This document shows positions 1 to 7,857 of a stretch of 14,877 nt of DNA, one piece after another. This stretch comes from JBBRHH01 sp038222915 (GTDB lineage: Bacteria; Planctomycetota; Phycisphaerae; Tepidisphaerales; Tepidisphaeraceae), in assembly GCA_038222915.1 (NCBI GenBank), contig JBBRHH010000084.1, forward strand, positions 1-14,877, written 5' to 3'. A program made the translations under genes and the position numbers. Numbering within the stretch: the first letter of the stretch is position 1; each line of letters starts with the position of its first letter. The notes beneath the pieces are model-generated. The model ran no database searches and was not told where the DNA came from. It saw nothing but the letters and a program-made list of their open reading frames with translations.

Positions 1-832
1 CCGCCAGCTTGTTCATGATATCCAGGCACGGCAGGAGGTCGTAGCGATACAGATCGTCCCAGCTCAGCATCGCATACGCGTTCCGCGCCAGTTGCCACCA
101 CAACAACGAGCGATGCCCCAGCACGTTGTAACCGCGCAGATACGCCGGCCTGTCGCCCAGCCGACCCCACGTGATCATCTTCTGTACGAGATAGTCAAAA
201 TCGCGGTTGTAATCGCGCGCCGCACCAATCGCCTCGCACGTCGGGCTTACATTCAGCTTCACGCCCTTGGCCGCCTCCCCAAATGACGGCTTCACCACGC
301 ACCGATCGCCAAGCCGCAGTCGCTCCTCATTGGTCAGATCCCGATCCGGTTCATCCTTGCGCAGAATCACCGTCGGCGGCAGCGGCAGCCCGGCCTGTTC
401 CAGCCGCTCATGCGAGCTTGATTTTAAAACCCACTGCCGGTCCTCCGGCTTGCGAATCGTGTAGATGCCATTTCGCGAAGCGACATCCAGCAGATGCTCA
501 AACGGACTGTCCGGCCGAATGCAAAGATCGAGGTACACATGCGGGCGAAACAGCCCGCTCTCCGTCTGTCGGATCACCTGCTCCACATTGCTGTTATTCA
601 CCAGCAGAAAGCTGATCCCCAGCGGCCCCATCGCGTCCTTTAACATCCGCACCAACTGCCCGTTCTGCGAGACGTAATCCAGCCCAAACGCGAAATCGAC
701 ATACGCATCGTTGGGTCGACGCCCCGCCGGCCGAATAATCCACGGCGTCAAATCCGGTTTCCCCGCCATGTAACGCACCCGCCGGCGAACCTGATCCGCA
801 ACCTGTCTTACCTTATGCAGCTTAGCGAACAC
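1..832 (-). CDS. ATP-grasp fold protein, C-terminally truncated by the window edge
   Basis: Minus-strand reading frame open from position 832 to the left edge, 277 codons, with no stop inside the window. The likely start is GTG at 832-830. It has a GGAGG six bases upstream (843-839), inside the end of pyrE, and overlaps the pyrE stop by 11 bases, so it is probably translationally coupled. An in-frame ATG at 769 is a possible later start. The segment WVLKSSSHERLEQAGLPLPP followed by CVVKPSFGEAAKGV matches the ATP-grasp pattern of an entry segment ('aGlpvPpT') and a nucleotide-binding Lys strand with a glycine-rich loop ('vvKPsfGeagkGV'). DYLVQKM, further on, fits the strand after the loop. Such enzymes use ATP to form an acyl-phosphate and join a carboxylate to an amine or thiol. 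The substrate cannot be told, because the C-terminal Mg-binding part lies outside. D-Ala-D-Ala ligase-like, RimK-like and sugar-transfer-associated ATP-grasp families are all possible. The N-terminus before residue 20 is very basic. Confidence 0.72.
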   Translation of the reverse strand, partial: MFAKLHKVRQVADQVRRRVRYMAGKPDLTPWIIRPAGRRPNDAYVDFAFGLDYVSQNGQLVRMLKDAMGPLGISFLLVNNSNVEQVIRQTESGLFRPHVYLDLCIRPDSPFEHLLDVASRNGIYTIRKPEDRQWVLKSSSHERLEQAGLPLPPTVILRKDEPDRDLTNEERLRLGDRCVVKPSFGEAAKGVKLNVSPTCEAIGAARDYNRDFDYLVQKMITWGRLGDRPAYLRGYNVLGHRSLLWWQLARNAYAMLSWDDLYRYDLLPCLDIMNKLA

Positions 833-1343
833 CCAGATCCTCCGTCGTGAACAAACTCTCAAACACAAAGCCGGCCGATTCGATGTTCTGCCGTGCGCCT
901 TCCAGCCGGTCGATTACGCCCAGGATCCGATCGACCCGCGCGCCCAGTGCTTCAAGCGACTTGGCCGCCTCGATCACCTGTCCGCCGGTCGTCATGATGT
1001 CTTCAATGATCACAACTGTCTCTCCCGGATTCAGAACGCCTTCGACCTGCTTGGCCGTTCCGTAATCCTTCTTCTGATTTCGCACCAGCACAAACGGCTT
1101 GCCGCAAGCCATCGAGGCCGCCGCCGCCAGCGGCACCGCGCCAAGCTCCGGCCCGGCAATCCGATCGACATGCGCCGGTATCTTCGCGGCAAACATTCTG
1201 CCCAGTTCCGCCAGCACATCCGGCTGGGTCACGAACCGGTACTTGTCGAGATAGAAATTGCTCTTACGTCCGCTGCGCAGGGTAAATTCCCCGCGCAACA
1301 GGGCAACGTCGGCAATCCGCTTGGCCAATTGTTCACGCGTCAT
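822..1343 (-). CDS. pyrE: orotate phosphoribosyltransferase
   Basis: A 173-residue protein that converts orotate and PRPP to orotidine 5'-phosphate and pyrophosphate, the fifth step of de novo UMP synthesis in the cytoplasm. The family signatures are clear. SGRKSNFYLDKY (24-35) is the OPRT N-terminal hood motif. AGPELGAVPLA (63-73) is the conserved OPRT loop. VRNQKKDYGT (87-96) is the catalytic flexible loop with its Lys residues. VVIIEDIMTTGGQ (110-122) is the PRPP-binding motif with the paired acidic residues E114 and D115. It is shorter than the roughly 210-residue enterobacterial enzyme but falls in the size range of compact bacterial and archaeal OPRTs. The ATG at 1343 lacks a strong Shine-Dalgarno. 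The gene overlaps the downstream ATP-grasp gene by 11 bases and lies 101 bases after the TolB-like gene on the same strand. That gap holds two ATTGACCC copies (1408-1415, 1420-1427) and no obvious terminator. Confidence 0.96.
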   Translation of the reverse strand: MTREQLAKRIADVALLRGEFTLRSGRKSNFYLDKYRFVTQPDVLAELGRMFAAKIPAHVDRIAGPELGAVPLAAAASMACGKPFVLVRNQKKDYGTAKQVEGVLNPGETVVIIEDIMTTGGQVIEAAKSLEALGARVDRILGVIDRLEGARQNIESAGFVFESLFTTEDLGVR

Positions 1344-1444
1344 GGCCGCGTACTATCCGCATCGATGCAAGACCGTCAATATTCCCATCGGATGAATTCC
1401 CAGATCGATTGACCCACCAATTGACCCGCCCGCCGGAATGTGAT

Positions 1445-2242
1445 TCACCGCCGTGCCGCAGGCGTGGTGTTATTCACGTTCACAATCACAATTTGTGGCG
1501 TGCTGTAGGAAGGTGAATACCCATACGACCGCGAATATCGCCCGCCATACCCGTAATTCCCATATCCGCCAAAATACCCACCAAACCACGTATAGTCCGG
1601 CGCATCATACCGATACTCGCGCGCCACCCGGCGGTAAGTGGGATCCATGTTCGACTCCACCTCCCAGGGATACGGCGCACGCAACGGTCCAGAAGGCTCA
1701 ATACCCGCCGGCGGCCCTTTCGCAATCGGCCCCGGCAGTGGCGCCGCGCCCGCCGCCGGAGGATTCGCGGCCTGCTGCGCCGCCACCAGCGTCCGTCGCA
1801 CCTGGCCGGCCAGCGTATCTTCCATGTCAAACAAATCCCGCAGCGCCCCCGTCGCCTTCAACCCCGCGATCGATTGGCCAGTCCCCACATCAATCATCTC
1901 GCCGGTAATCCGCAGATCCGGCTCCACCAACTGAAAATTCCCGAAGATCACGAACACCGCCCCGGCCTCCCGCGCGATCTTCTTCACCGCATCCGCATCA
2001 TTCGCCGCCCCCGCCTCCATCTTCCCCGCCACCACCTTCAAACTCCGCACCCGCGCAAGCTCCGTCATCATGTTCTGCTGAACCGCCTGCCCCACCCAGC
2101 CCAGACGCGTCGCATCCCCAATGGGAGCAAACGGCATCACCAAAACCACGGGAACAGCCAGCGGCGCTGGCTGCGTGGCAGGCTCGGCAAACGTCGCGCT
2201 CGCAAGCGAAAGAACAAATCCAAAAACAAGCATCAGGCGCAT
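1445..2242 (-). CDS. secreted TolB/FlgO/CsgG-like domain protein with Gly/Tyr-rich tail
   Basis: A 265-residue protein with a signal peptide (1-19, likely cleavage after TFA) followed by a short Pro/Ala/Gln linker. Residues 30-155 fit the N-terminal domain seen in FlgO, TolB and CsgG-related proteins. VVLVMPFAPIGD is the first strand and turn, LGWVGQAVQQNMMTELARV is the helix that in the family follows a 'W..dg(l)...l...L' pattern, LKVVAG is next, AREAGAVFVIFGNFQ is the 'ela...gad.vv.G.v' segment, and LRITGEMIDVGTGQSI is the 'l.v.a.liDv.tG' strand pair. In the family this domain sits in periplasmic or outer-membrane proteins, often in assemblies. Residues 156-190 are Ala/Pro-rich, and 205-248 are rich in Tyr, Gly, Ser and Arg. 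The start is supported by AGGAGG five bases before the ATG (2253-2248) and an extended -10 upstream. Partner and cargo are unknown. Confidence 0.6.
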   Translation of the reverse strand: MRLMLVFGFVLSLASATFAEPATQPAPLAVPVVLVMPFAPIGDATRLGWVGQAVQQNMMTELARVRSLKVVAGKMEAGAANDADAVKKIAREAGAVFVIFGNFQLVEPDLRITGEMIDVGTGQSIAGLKATGALRDLFDMEDTLAGQVRRTLVAAQQAANPPAAGAAPLPGPIAKGPPAGIEPSGPLRAPYPWEVESNMDPTYRRVAREYRYDAPDYTWFGGYFGGYGNYGYGGRYSRSYGYSPSYSTPQIVIVNVNNTTPAARR

Positions 2243-2267
2243 AAAAGCCTCCTACTCCGGCTACACG

Positions 2268-2276
2268 AGTATACCA
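2268..2276 (-). promoter_or_regulatory. extended -10 promoter for the TolB-like gene
   Basis: On the minus strand the sequence reads TGGTATACT (2276-2268). This is a TATACT -10 element with the TGn extension one base upstream, which often replaces a -35 box; no good -35 is visible. Transcription would begin near 2261 and give a leader of about 19 bases carrying the AGGAGG ribosome site at 2253-2248. Assigned from consensus only. Confidence 0.5.
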
Positions 2277-2336
2277 CGCCCAACTGAGATTCGCCTGCCC
2301 GTTCGCCCTCGAAACGCCGCGAAGTCATCCAATCAC

Positions 2337-2365
2337 TTGATCGATCCCGAACCATGGCTTATTCT
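2337..2365 (+). promoter_or_regulatory. sigma-70-type promoter candidate for tRNA-Thr
   Basis: TTGATC (2337-2342) and TATTCT (2360-2365) are separated by exactly 17 bases, with four of six consensus matches in each box. The predicted start near 2372 would give a precursor with a leader of about 39 bases before the mature tRNA at 2411. The HEAT-repeat gene downstream has no visible promoter of its own between the tRNA and its ATG, so it may be read from here. Confidence 0.4.
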
Positions 2366-2410
2366 CTTACCGTAGCAGCCGATACATCACGTATCGCCCC
2401 GCATGACCGC

Positions 2411-2482
2411 GCCGAAGTAGCTCAACGGTAGAGCACCGCTTTCGTAAAGCGGGGGTTGAGAGTTCGATTCTCTCCTTCGGCT
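2411..2482 (+). tRNA. tRNA-Thr, anticodon CGT
   Basis: A full cloverleaf can be folded by hand. The acceptor stem is GCCGAAG (2411-2417) with CTTCGGC (2475-2481), seven pairs. The D arm is GCTC/GAGC. The anticodon stem is CCGCT/AGCGG with loop TTCGTAA, giving anticodon CGT for the threonine codon ACG. The variable loop is GGGTT. The T arm is GAGAG/CTCTC with loop TTCGATT. The discriminator is T at 2482 and CCA is not encoded, so it must be added after transcription. The start GCCGAAGTAGCTCA resembles bacterial thrW-type tRNAs. Confidence 0.96.
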
Positions 2483-2520
2483 TTTCCCCTTCAAAGCTCA
2501 CCTCCCACGCCAATCTGGCC

Positions 2521-4233
2521 ATGAAGCGACTCCTCTACCCACTCATCATCTTGGTCTCTCTGGCCGGCCCCGCCCCGGCCTACATCGACCGCTCGCCCAC
2601 CCTGGGCCGCTTGGTCCAGTACGACTCCATGGATATCGCCGTCATCCGGGTCGAGAAGGTCAGCCGCGAGAAAGGGCTCATTGTGTACAAGAAGGTGGCC
2701 GATCTGAAGGGCGCCTATCCAACAGATCAGATCCGGCAGGTCGTCAGGCGGCGCGTCGCCGACGCGCCAGTACCGGGCGACAACCCCCGTCCACGCGCCG
2801 CGCACTCGATTCTCGACTGGGCCAAACCTGGCGAGGAGGCGATCGCCTTCCACAACGGCGACAACAAGATTCTGGCGGTCTGCGTTGGCCGGTTCTGGTA
2901 CATGAGTTGGGGCGGAAAGGATGCGCTCTGGACGGTGGACGAGTTCGAGGAGCGGGCTCTCTCCTGGGCGTACGCCGGGCCGGTGGACAAGCTCCGCGGA
3001 TATGTCGCCGCAATCCTTGATGGCAAGGAGGTGGTAATCCCGGCCGCACGGTACGACGGCGCTGGCGGCGGCCCCCTGGAATTGTGGGACAATCAGACGG
3101 CATACCGGAACCTCAACCAGGACGACAAGATCCGCATCTGGCGCATCCGCGCATCCGCGGCCATCGGCAACTTGAGTGACGCGCTGAAGTCGCGTCCCGA
3201 CTTCGTAGTCGGCGTCGGCACCGGCGACGCAGAGGCCGTGCCGGGCCTCGTCACGCAATTGAAGGATGCAAATGCGTCGATCCGGGCCAACGCGGCCGAA
3301 GAACTCGGCCAAGTGGGGCCCGAGGGAAAAGACGCGCTCCGGCCGCTGACTCTGGCCCTGGACGACGCGGACGGGATCGTCCGGGTAAAGGCCGCGGAGG
3401 CGCTGACCGACATCGGCAGGGACGTGGACATCGCCGCCAGTTCTCTGGGGCAGGCGCTCGCGCAGAAGGAGACCAGGATCCGCCGCGAGGCGGCGATGGC
3501 CCTTTGGCGCCTGGGACCCGGCGCGAAGGCGGCCGTCTCCGACCTGGGAAAGGCGCTTGCGGACGCGGACGTCACCGTCCGCAGAGATGCAAGCGCGACC
3601 CTATGGCGGGCTGGCCCGGCGGCGATCGCGGCGGTCCCGGCGCTCGTCGCCGCGCTGAAGGACACGGACCCCGTCGTCCGCTGGGGCGCCGCCGGCGCGC
3701 TGGGCGCAATCGGGCCTGAGGCCAACGCCGCCGTGCCGCCGCTCACCGACGCGCTAAAGGACAAAGACATTGAAGTGCGCCACTTCGCCGCCCGCGCCTT
3801 GGTCCGCATCGGCGACCAGGCAGCGAGAGAGGCGGCGGTCCCCGTCTTGCGGGAGGTGCTGCAGAAGGGAGACGCCAGCCAGCGCCTGCGGGCTGAAATT
3901 ATCGTGCTGCTCTGGAAGATCGGCCCCGGTGTGGTGCCTGAGCCGGCGCGTCTCGACCCGGGCGATCTGCCCGCAGCGGCAAATATGCTTCAGGGCCTAT
4001 ACGCCACCCCGGCCGACCAGACGACCCGGCGCAATGCGGTCCCGACACTGCTGAAGGCATTCGAGTCCGGGACCACGGACGCCGCCTACCGGGCGTCCTA
4101 TGCCCAAGCCCTTGGTGCGGTCGGCCCGGATGCAGAGGCGGCGATCCCATCGCTGCGGTTGGGGCTGAAGGACAACGACGCGGGCGTTCGCACCGCGGCC
4201 GCCGAGGCACTGAAGAAGATCGAGAAAAAGTGA
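2521..4233 (+). CDS. secreted HEAT-repeat protein
   Basis: A 570-residue protein. Residues 1-20 are a signal peptide (basic MKR, hydrophobic core, cleavage after APA). Residues 21-230 form an uncharacterised N-terminal domain beginning YIDRSPTLGRLV, with DSMDIAVIRVEKVSREKG; I recall similar sequence fronting HEAT proteins in planctomycetes, but this was not checked. From about 238 to the end there are roughly eight HEAT-like units of 33-39 residues. Each has the form 'AVP.L..aLkD.d..VR..AA.AL..IGp.a', for example at 371, 404 and 544. Such alpha-solenoids bind other proteins; no catalytic residues are visible. The gene starts 38 bases after the tRNA and has no clear Shine-Dalgarno. Its codon choice favours CTG and AAG, whereas most nearby genes favour CTC and use more AAA. 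This could mean a different expression level or acquisition from elsewhere. Partner unknown. Confidence 0.85.
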   Translation: MKRLLYPLIILVSLAGPAPAYIDRSPTLGRLVQYDSMDIAVIRVEKVSREKGLIVYKKVADLKGAYPTDQIRQVVRRRVADAPVPGDNPRPRAAHSILDWAKPGEEAIAFHNGDNKILAVCVGRFWYMSWGGKDALWTVDEFEERALSWAYAGPVDKLRGYVAAILDGKEVVIPAARYDGAGGGPLELWDNQTAYRNLNQDDKIRIWRIRASAAIGNLSDALKSRPDFVVGVGTGDAEAVPGLVTQLKDANASIRANAAEELGQVGPEGKDALRPLTLALDDADGIVRVKAAEALTDIGRDVDIAASSLGQALAQKETRIRREAAMALWRLGPGAKAAVSDLGKALADADVTVRRDASATLWRAGPAAIAAVPALVAALKDTDPVVRWGAAGALGAIGPEANAAVPPLTDALKDKDIEVRHFAARALVRIGDQAAREAAVPVLREVLQKGDASQRLRAEIIVLLWKIGPGVVPEPARLDPGDLPAAANMLQGLYATPADQTTRRNAVPTLLKAFESGTTDAAYRASYAQALGAVGPDAEAAIPSLRLGLKDNDAGVRTAAAEALKKIEKK

Positions 4234-4266
4234 GGGACGCGAACCTCGGCAGGAGTGGTCGCGCAA

Positions 4267-4281
4267 CAGATTCGAAGTCTG
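4267..4281. other. short inverted repeat in a convergent gap
   Basis: CAGATTCGAAGTCTG can pair CAGA with TCTG around a TTCGA core. It lies in the 66-base gap between the convergent HEAT and methyltransferase genes. It could act as a weak bidirectional terminator hairpin, but there is no T-run on either strand. Its similarity to a tRNA T arm looks accidental. Confidence 0.2.
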
Positions 4282-4299
4282 GCCGGCCCGGCGTGGAAA

Positions 4300-5190
4300 T
4301 TAATGAAACACCCGATTGCCCCGGCGGCGCACCCAATGCAGCGGCGCGAACGGCCACGCCGCGAATCGCCCGATCGCAAACACCGGCCCCATCGCAGTCA
4401 CGCCCAGGCAGCCAAGCGTCGAGCGCGAAGCGCCTTCCGCTCCCGGCTTCTGCAAAATCACCGGGCACCACGACATCGTCCCACCCACCAGCCGCAACCC
4501 CGCCGCGCGATACATCGCCAGCCGCCCGGAGTACTTCCGGTTCGACTTCAAATGCGTCGGATATCCGCCATGAATCATGAAGAACGGCGCACTGATATAC
4601 AGCAATCCGCCCGGCCTCAAATGCGACGCCAGCGTCCACACCATCGCCGGCGGATCAGGCACGTGTTCCAGCACATCAAAGCACGTGATCGCGTCATAAG
4701 CCTCTCGCCCAATCGCCTCCGGATCAGTCAGCACCGCCACCGCCGCGCCGCTCCGCTCAAACAGCGCCCGCGCAAACCGCTCTCCCTTCCCCGGCAGCTC
4801 GAAATAGGTCACCCGATGCTGCTTCCGCGCCAGATGCAGGCAATCAAACCCCAGCCCATCCCCTATCCCAAGCAGATCGAGCGGCCGATTCTGCCGCGCC
4901 AGATGCCGCTCCGTCCAACGGCGCAGCCCCGCCTTCATCCGGTTGCGATTCCAAACCGCCAACTCATAAATAAACGCATCCGTCTCCCCATAAAATGCCT
5001 CCATGTGCGGCCCCCACACATATCGCGGCCCGCCCGATTTCGCGAAATCATCCGCCACCGAATGCCCCGGCCGCACCCGCTCCGATTCCAGCCGCGCAAC
5101 CACCCGCTCCACCGGCTCGCCCGTCACATGCGCGATCAGGCCGGCCATGTCATCCAGCTTGCGAAGCGGATCAAAGTGTTCGTGCCCCAT
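4300..5190 (-). CDS. class I SAM-dependent methyltransferase
   Basis: A 296-residue protein taken from ATG at 5190. An in-frame start at 5262 exists, but the extra 24 residues look non-coding. LDLLGIGDGLGFDCLHLA (104-121) occupies the place of SAM-binding motif I, usually 'vLDiGcGtG'. YFELPG (129-134) provides the acidic residue at the end of strand beta2. YDAITCFDVLEHVPDP (165-180) is the 'fD.v....vleHv.dp' segment, and LRPGGLLYISAPF (191-203) is the following strand. This order matches the Methyltransf_11/23 type, which transfers a methyl group from SAM to small molecules or glycans. Residues 20-100 form a family-specific N-terminal region with YVWGPHMEAFYGETDAFIYE. The substrate is unknown. 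The gene is alone on its strand, convergent with the HEAT gene and divergent from the SGNH gene. Motif I has Asp where Cys/Gly is common (GIGDGLG). Confidence 0.8.
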   Translation of the reverse strand: MGHEHFDPLRKLDDMAGLIAHVTGEPVERVVARLESERVRPGHSVADDFAKSGGPRYVWGPHMEAFYGETDAFIYELAVWNRNRMKAGLRRWTERHLARQNRPLDLLGIGDGLGFDCLHLARKQHRVTYFELPGKGERFARALFERSGAAVAVLTDPEAIGREAYDAITCFDVLEHVPDPPAMVWTLASHLRPGGLLYISAPFFMIHGGYPTHLKSNRKYSGRLAMYRAAGLRLVGGTMSWCPVILQKPGAEGASRSTLGCLGVTAMGPVFAIGRFAAWPFAPLHWVRRRGNRVFH

Positions 5191-5363
5191 CCCCAAAGTT
5201 GTACCGGCTCTTGAACGGCATTGCACCCGGCCCCGATTACTTGCGCCGCCCCGACAAACCATTGCCGTTGATCGCTCGGGTGGTTAGCCTTCCGAAGTTG
5301 AGTAGACCATTCCGAACATCAAGTCCGAAAAAATGGCCACGTCCAACAATCAAAGAGGAACCC

Positions 5364-6698
5364 ATGAAGCGCGCTAATCTCGCCCGACTGTTGCTGCTTA
5401 TCCTATCGGTATTATCGTCATTCGCCGCCGTCGCTCGCGCTGATTTCTCGTTAAAAGACGGCGATATCTGGGTTATGGCGGGCGACAGCATCACCGCCCA
5501 GCACCTCCATTCCAACTATTTCGAGGCCTACTGTTTCGCCCACTATCCCCAGCTCAAGTTCTCCTTCCGCAACTCCGGCGTCGGCGGCCACACCATCCCC
5601 AGCACTCTCGCACGCTTCGACTACGACATCGCCGCCTGGAACCCCACCGTCGTCTCTGTCGAACTCGGCATGAACGACCAGGGTGGAACACCGACCGATA
5701 AATTCGTCGAGAACATGAAGACCATGGTCGACCGCATTCGCGCCATCAAAGCCCGGCCAATCATTCTCACCTCCAGCCCCATCAACAACGGCTCCACCAT
5801 CGCCGCCATGGGCCCGAAAAACCGCCTCAACGAATACGCCACTGCCCTCAAGGAATTCGCCGCCAAGGAAAACATCCCCTTCGCCGATCAGTTCCACGCC
5901 ATCGCCGACGTCTGGGCAATGAACAAACCCAAAGAAAACGTCGCCAATGCGTTGTCACCCCTCCGCGCCATCTCGGGCGATGACACCGTCGCCGGCATCG
6001 ATCACCTCCGCGCCTTCATCGCCGCCCAGGACGCCGCCAAAGTCCGCCCCGTCTCCATGCAGGGCGACGGCGTCCACCCCGGCCCTCCCGGCCAGCTCAT
6101 GATGGCCGCCGCTCTCCTGAAGGAACTCGGCACCGACGGCTTCGTCAGCAGCGTCACCATCGGCGATGGAAAATTGGCCGAATCCAAAGCTTGTAAGGTC
6201 GACGCTCTCAAATCCGACGGCGGCAAAATTGAATTTGATCGCCTCGACGAACGTTCCGCCTTCCCCATCCCTGACGAAGCACGTGATGTCATGTCGGTTG
6301 ATCCGACCATCCTCGCCCTCAGCCAATACACCCTCAAAGTCACCGGCCTCACCGACGGCAATTACGCCATCAAGATCAACAACATCCCCACCGCCACCCT
6401 CACCGCCAAGGAACTCGGCGCCGGCGTAAACCTCACCTCCTTCGGAGCTGACCCGAAGACCAAGGAAGTAAACCCCATAGTCGCCCAGGCCCGCGCCATC
6501 CTCGGCGCAGTCAACGCCAAGGAAGGCATCGTCGGCCAATGGCGCGGCCTCTCCCAGCGCGTCCTCGCCCCCAACGCCGCACCGGAACTCAAGGACCAAC
6601 TGACAGCCCTCACCAAAACCGTAGAAGCCGCCGACGAAAAAATCCGCGCCGCCGCGAAGCCGCAAACCCTCCATTTCGAAATTTCGCCCGCGAAGTAG
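5364..6698 (+). CDS. secreted SGNH/GDSL-family hydrolase
   Basis: A 444-residue protein. ATG at 5364 is preceded by GAGG (5355-5358) with a five-base spacer. The frame is open further upstream, but that part is not gene-like. Residues 1-26 are a signal peptide (cleavage after ARA). The SGNH blocks are present in order. GDSIT (40-44) carries the nucleophile S42, NSGVGGHT (70-77) carries the block II Gly, LGMND (101-105) carries the block III N104, and GDGVHPG (234-240) carries D235 and H238 of the Asp-x-x-His pair. The family cleaves esters, including acetyl groups on polysaccharides and acyl lipids, so an exported carbohydrate or lipid esterase is likely. Residues about 260-444 form an extension beyond the usual SGNH core, ending in an Ala/Lys-rich helical segment. 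The SMP-30-like gene begins 52 bases downstream and is probably co-transcribed. Confidence 0.9.
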   Translation: MKRANLARLLLLILSVLSSFAAVARADFSLKDGDIWVMAGDSITAQHLHSNYFEAYCFAHYPQLKFSFRNSGVGGHTIPSTLARFDYDIAAWNPTVVSVELGMNDQGGTPTDKFVENMKTMVDRIRAIKARPIILTSSPINNGSTIAAMGPKNRLNEYATALKEFAAKENIPFADQFHAIADVWAMNKPKENVANALSPLRAISGDDTVAGIDHLRAFIAAQDAAKVRPVSMQGDGVHPGPPGQLMMAAALLKELGTDGFVSSVTIGDGKLAESKACKVDALKSDGGKIEFDRLDERSAFPIPDEARDVMSVDPTILALSQYTLKVTGLTDGNYAIKINNIPTATLTAKELGAGVNLTSFGADPKTKEVNPIVAQARAILGAVNAKEGIVGQWRGLSQRVLAPNAAPELKDQLTALTKTVEAADEKIRAAAKPQTLHFEISPAK

Positions 6699-6750
6699 AC
6701 CGTTTAGCAAATTCTTTGACGCCGCCAAACCCTCATTGAGTAACCCGCCC

Positions 6751-7857
6751 ATGAGAATCCAGCTGCTTGCGCACTCCCTTCTATTGCTGCCCGTGCTTTT
6801 CGCGGTCGCCTGCGCCGCCTCGCCCATCCCCCCGGCGCACCTGTCGCCCATGGCCAACAACGAAAATCCGCCAATGGTCGCAAAAAACGCCACCGGCACA
6901 TTAGGCACAATCGAGCGCCTGGACCCGGCCCTCGACGCCCTCCTCGCCCCCGACGCAAAAGTCGAAATTCTCGTCGAAGGCATCCACTGGTCCGAAGGCC
7001 CCGTCTGGGCCGATGACGGCCTCTTCTTCAGCGACGTCCGCCAGAACACCATCTACCACTGGACGCAAAAAGATGGCGTAAAACCCTACCTCCAGCCCAG
7101 CGGCTACAACAACACCGCCCCGCGCGGCGGCGAGCCCGGCTCCAACGGCCTCACCCTCGACCTCGATGGCCATCTCGTCATCTGCCAGCACGGCAACCGC
7201 CGCGTCGCACGCCTCGAAGCCGACGGCACTATCACGCCGCTCGCCGATCAGATGGGCGGCAAGCGCTTCAACAGCCCCAACGATCTCTGCTTCGACACAA
7301 AGGGAAATTTTTACTTCACCGATCCGCCCTACGGCATGATTGAATCCAATCGCGAACTTGACGTGAACGGCGTCTACTTCGTCCCGCCCGGCGGTAAGCC
7401 GCGCCTTCTCCCGACCGACACCATCTCCTACGCCGACGGAAAAACCGCACCGCTCAAATTCCCCAACGGCATCGCCATCTCGCCCGACGGCAAAGGCCTC
7501 TACGTCGCCGTCTCCGACCCGAAAAATCCCGTCATCGTCCGCTACGACCTCCAGCCCGACGGCGTCATCTCCAACGGCAAGGTGTTCTTCGATTCCGCCC
7601 CGCTCGTAGCCAAAAAACTCCAGGGCCTTCCCGACGGCTTCAAGTTCGACACGAAGGGCAACATCTGGCTCGGCGGCCCCGGCGGCCTCCTCATCATCTC
7701 CCCCGAAGGCAAACACCTCGGCACACTGCTCACCGGCGTCCCCACCGCCAACTGCGCCTGGGGCGACGATGGTTCAACGCTCTACATCTGCGCCAACCAC
7801 AACGTCTGCCGCATCAAAACCAAAACGATGGGCTCCATGCCCCCAAAGTCAAAATAA
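6751..7857 (+). CDS. secreted SMP-30/gluconolactonase-like beta-propeller
   Basis: A 368-residue protein from ATG 6751; a TTG at 6736 would add five residues. A signal peptide covers about 1-21, ending in VACAAS. The Cys makes a lipoprotein possible, but the lipobox is weak. SEGPVW (81-86), SPNDLCFD (175-182), FPNGIAISPDG (237-247) and LPDGFKFD (293-300) are SMP-30 family blade motifs. E82, N177, N239 and D295 are the expected metal ligands. Members hydrolyse sugar lactones or related esters using a bound divalent metal in a six-bladed propeller. Pairing with an exported SGNH hydrolase suggests extracytoplasmic carbohydrate or ester breakdown. No strong ribosome site is visible. The stop TAA (7855-7857) touches the stop of the DUF2330 gene on the other strand. 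Confidence 0.9.
   Translation: MRIQLLAHSLLLLPVLFAVACAASPIPPAHLSPMANNENPPMVAKNATGTLGTIERLDPALDALLAPDAKVEILVEGIHWSEGPVWADDGLFFSDVRQNTIYHWTQKDGVKPYLQPSGYNNTAPRGGEPGSNGLTLDLDGHLVICQHGNRRVARLEADGTITPLADQMGGKRFNSPNDLCFDTKGNFYFTDPPYGMIESNRELDVNGVYFVPPGGKPRLLPTDTISYADGKTAPLKFPNGIAISPDGKGLYVAVSDPKNPVIVRYDLQPDGVISNGKVFFDSAPLVAKKLQGLPDGFKFDTKGNIWLGGPGGLLIISPEGKHLGTLLTGVPTANCAWGDDGSTLYICANHNVCRIKTKTMGSMPPKSK

Noticed and set aside
4255..4290. Possible tRNA fragment or attachment site (TTCGA with a four-base stem)
   Set aside because: Only the TTCGA core matches the tRNA-Thr T arm. No acceptor or anticodon stem can be formed and no longer direct repeat of the tRNA 3' end is seen.
4995..5363. Upstream extension of the SGNH hydrolase frame
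   Set aside because: It is Pro/Arg-rich, lies antisense to the methyltransferase gene, and is followed by a good ribosome site and a signal peptide starting at 5364.
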